Of a stretch of 20,640 nt of DNA, positions 20,451 to 20,640 are shown piece by piece. The DNA is taken from positions 1 to 20,640 of IMG/VR virus record IMGVR_UViG_3300042455_000138; one strand, given 5' to 3'. This DNA comes from a virus. A program made the position numbers and the translations under genes. Position 1 is the stretch's first letter. Every line of letters begins with the position of its first letter. The notes under the pieces are model-generated. The model did no database searches and was not told the DNA's origin. It saw only the letters and a list, made by a program, of their open reading frames with translations.

Positions 20451-20640
20451 TGGCTGAGAAGTTTAAAATTAAGCACAAATGGGATGATGAAGCAAGCGAA
20501 CAGGAACTACCTGAGATTGTTCCTGCTGTAGTCTTTAAGACCCGTGTCCGCGATAACTCAATTGAAGGTCCAAATCCATTCCGTTGGGAAGATAAGACAA
20601 CCTATGATTACTTTGCAGGTAAGCGTGTAGTTCTGTTCTC
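20450..20640 (+). CDS. Peroxiredoxin (AhpC/TSA, Prx5-like), N-terminal part
   Basis: An open frame runs off the right edge after 63 codons. The block VVFKTRVRDNSIEGPNPFRW, then EDKTTYDYFAGKRVVLF, matches the start of Prx5-type peroxiredoxins of T4-like phages, in which GKRVVLFSLPGAFTPTC with the peroxidatic Cys follows; that Cys would be just outside the window. Such enzymes reduce peroxides using a thiol donor such as glutaredoxin. The ATG shares a base with the previous stop; AGGTGG at 20434-20439 is a possible SD. Confidence 0.8.
   Translation, partial: MAEKFKIKHKWDDEASEQELPEIVPAVVFKTRVRDNSIEGPNPFRWEDKTTYDYFAGKRVVLF

Noticed and set aside
1-20640. tRNA genes, CRISPR arrays or insertion sequences
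   Set aside because: Intergenic gaps are too short and show no cloverleaf, spaced repeat array, transposase or terminal inverted repeats.

Overview
The window is part of the genome of a T4-superfamily tailed phage (myovirus). Every gene I can support is on the + strand, genes are tightly packed, and many neighbours overlap by 1 to 4 bases. The order portal (gp20), gp67, gp68 position, gp21 protease, gp22 scaffold, gp23 capsid matches the T4 head module, and it is followed by uvsY, uvsW, gene 55, dexA, genes 47/46 and gene 45. Peptide deformylase, a ClpP-like protease, a 2OG-Fe(II) oxygenase, a CobS-like ATPase with a VWA/metallopeptidase partner and a peroxiredoxin resemble the accessory set of environmental (for example marine) T4-like phages more than enteric T4. 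Several promoters carry a CGAWTCG (GANTC) element between -35 and -10. This suggests an alphaproteobacterial host using CcrM methylation and GcrA; that host assignment is inference.

Layout. 1-5363 is the late head/tail block. T4-type late promoters (TATAAATA) precede gp22, gp23 and a gp19-like tail-tube-fold gene, and a strong intrinsic terminator follows gp23. 5380-7660 holds uvsY, uvsW and a small conserved gene. 7661-7788 is a 128-base regulatory gap with a sigma70-like promoter. 7789-12760 holds the late sigma factor gp55, two small unknown genes, DexA-like exonuclease, gp47, gp46 and peptide deformylase. 12727-13318 is a rearranged joint in which an oxygenase gene sits between two copies of the deformylase 3' end. 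13295-14252 holds a small conserved gene and a ClpP-like protease. 14253-18852 carries four sigma70-like promoters with an internal GANTC site, driving a HAD phosphatase, a secreted Arg/Tyr-rich protein, a VWA/HExxH protein and a MoxR/CobS-like AAA+ ATPase. 18862-20640 holds a DUF3310-like gene, the sliding clamp gp45, a small membrane protein, a 55-residue unknown and the start of a peroxiredoxin. No stretch longer than 300 bases lacks a gene, and I saw no tRNA, CRISPR array or insertion sequence.

How it works together. gp55 and the gp45 clamp are the known T4 late-transcription pair, and their predicted targets (TATAAATA) are in the same window. gp21 is the head-maturation protease; its predicted targets here are gp23 (after E52) and possibly the HAD protein, whose first ten residues resemble the capsid-targeting sequence of T4 internal proteins. 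UvsY, UvsW, gp46 and gp47 make the recombination-dependent replication module. The AAA+ and VWA/HExxH genes are probably one machine: they are adjacent and have promoters identical at 50 of 52 bases.
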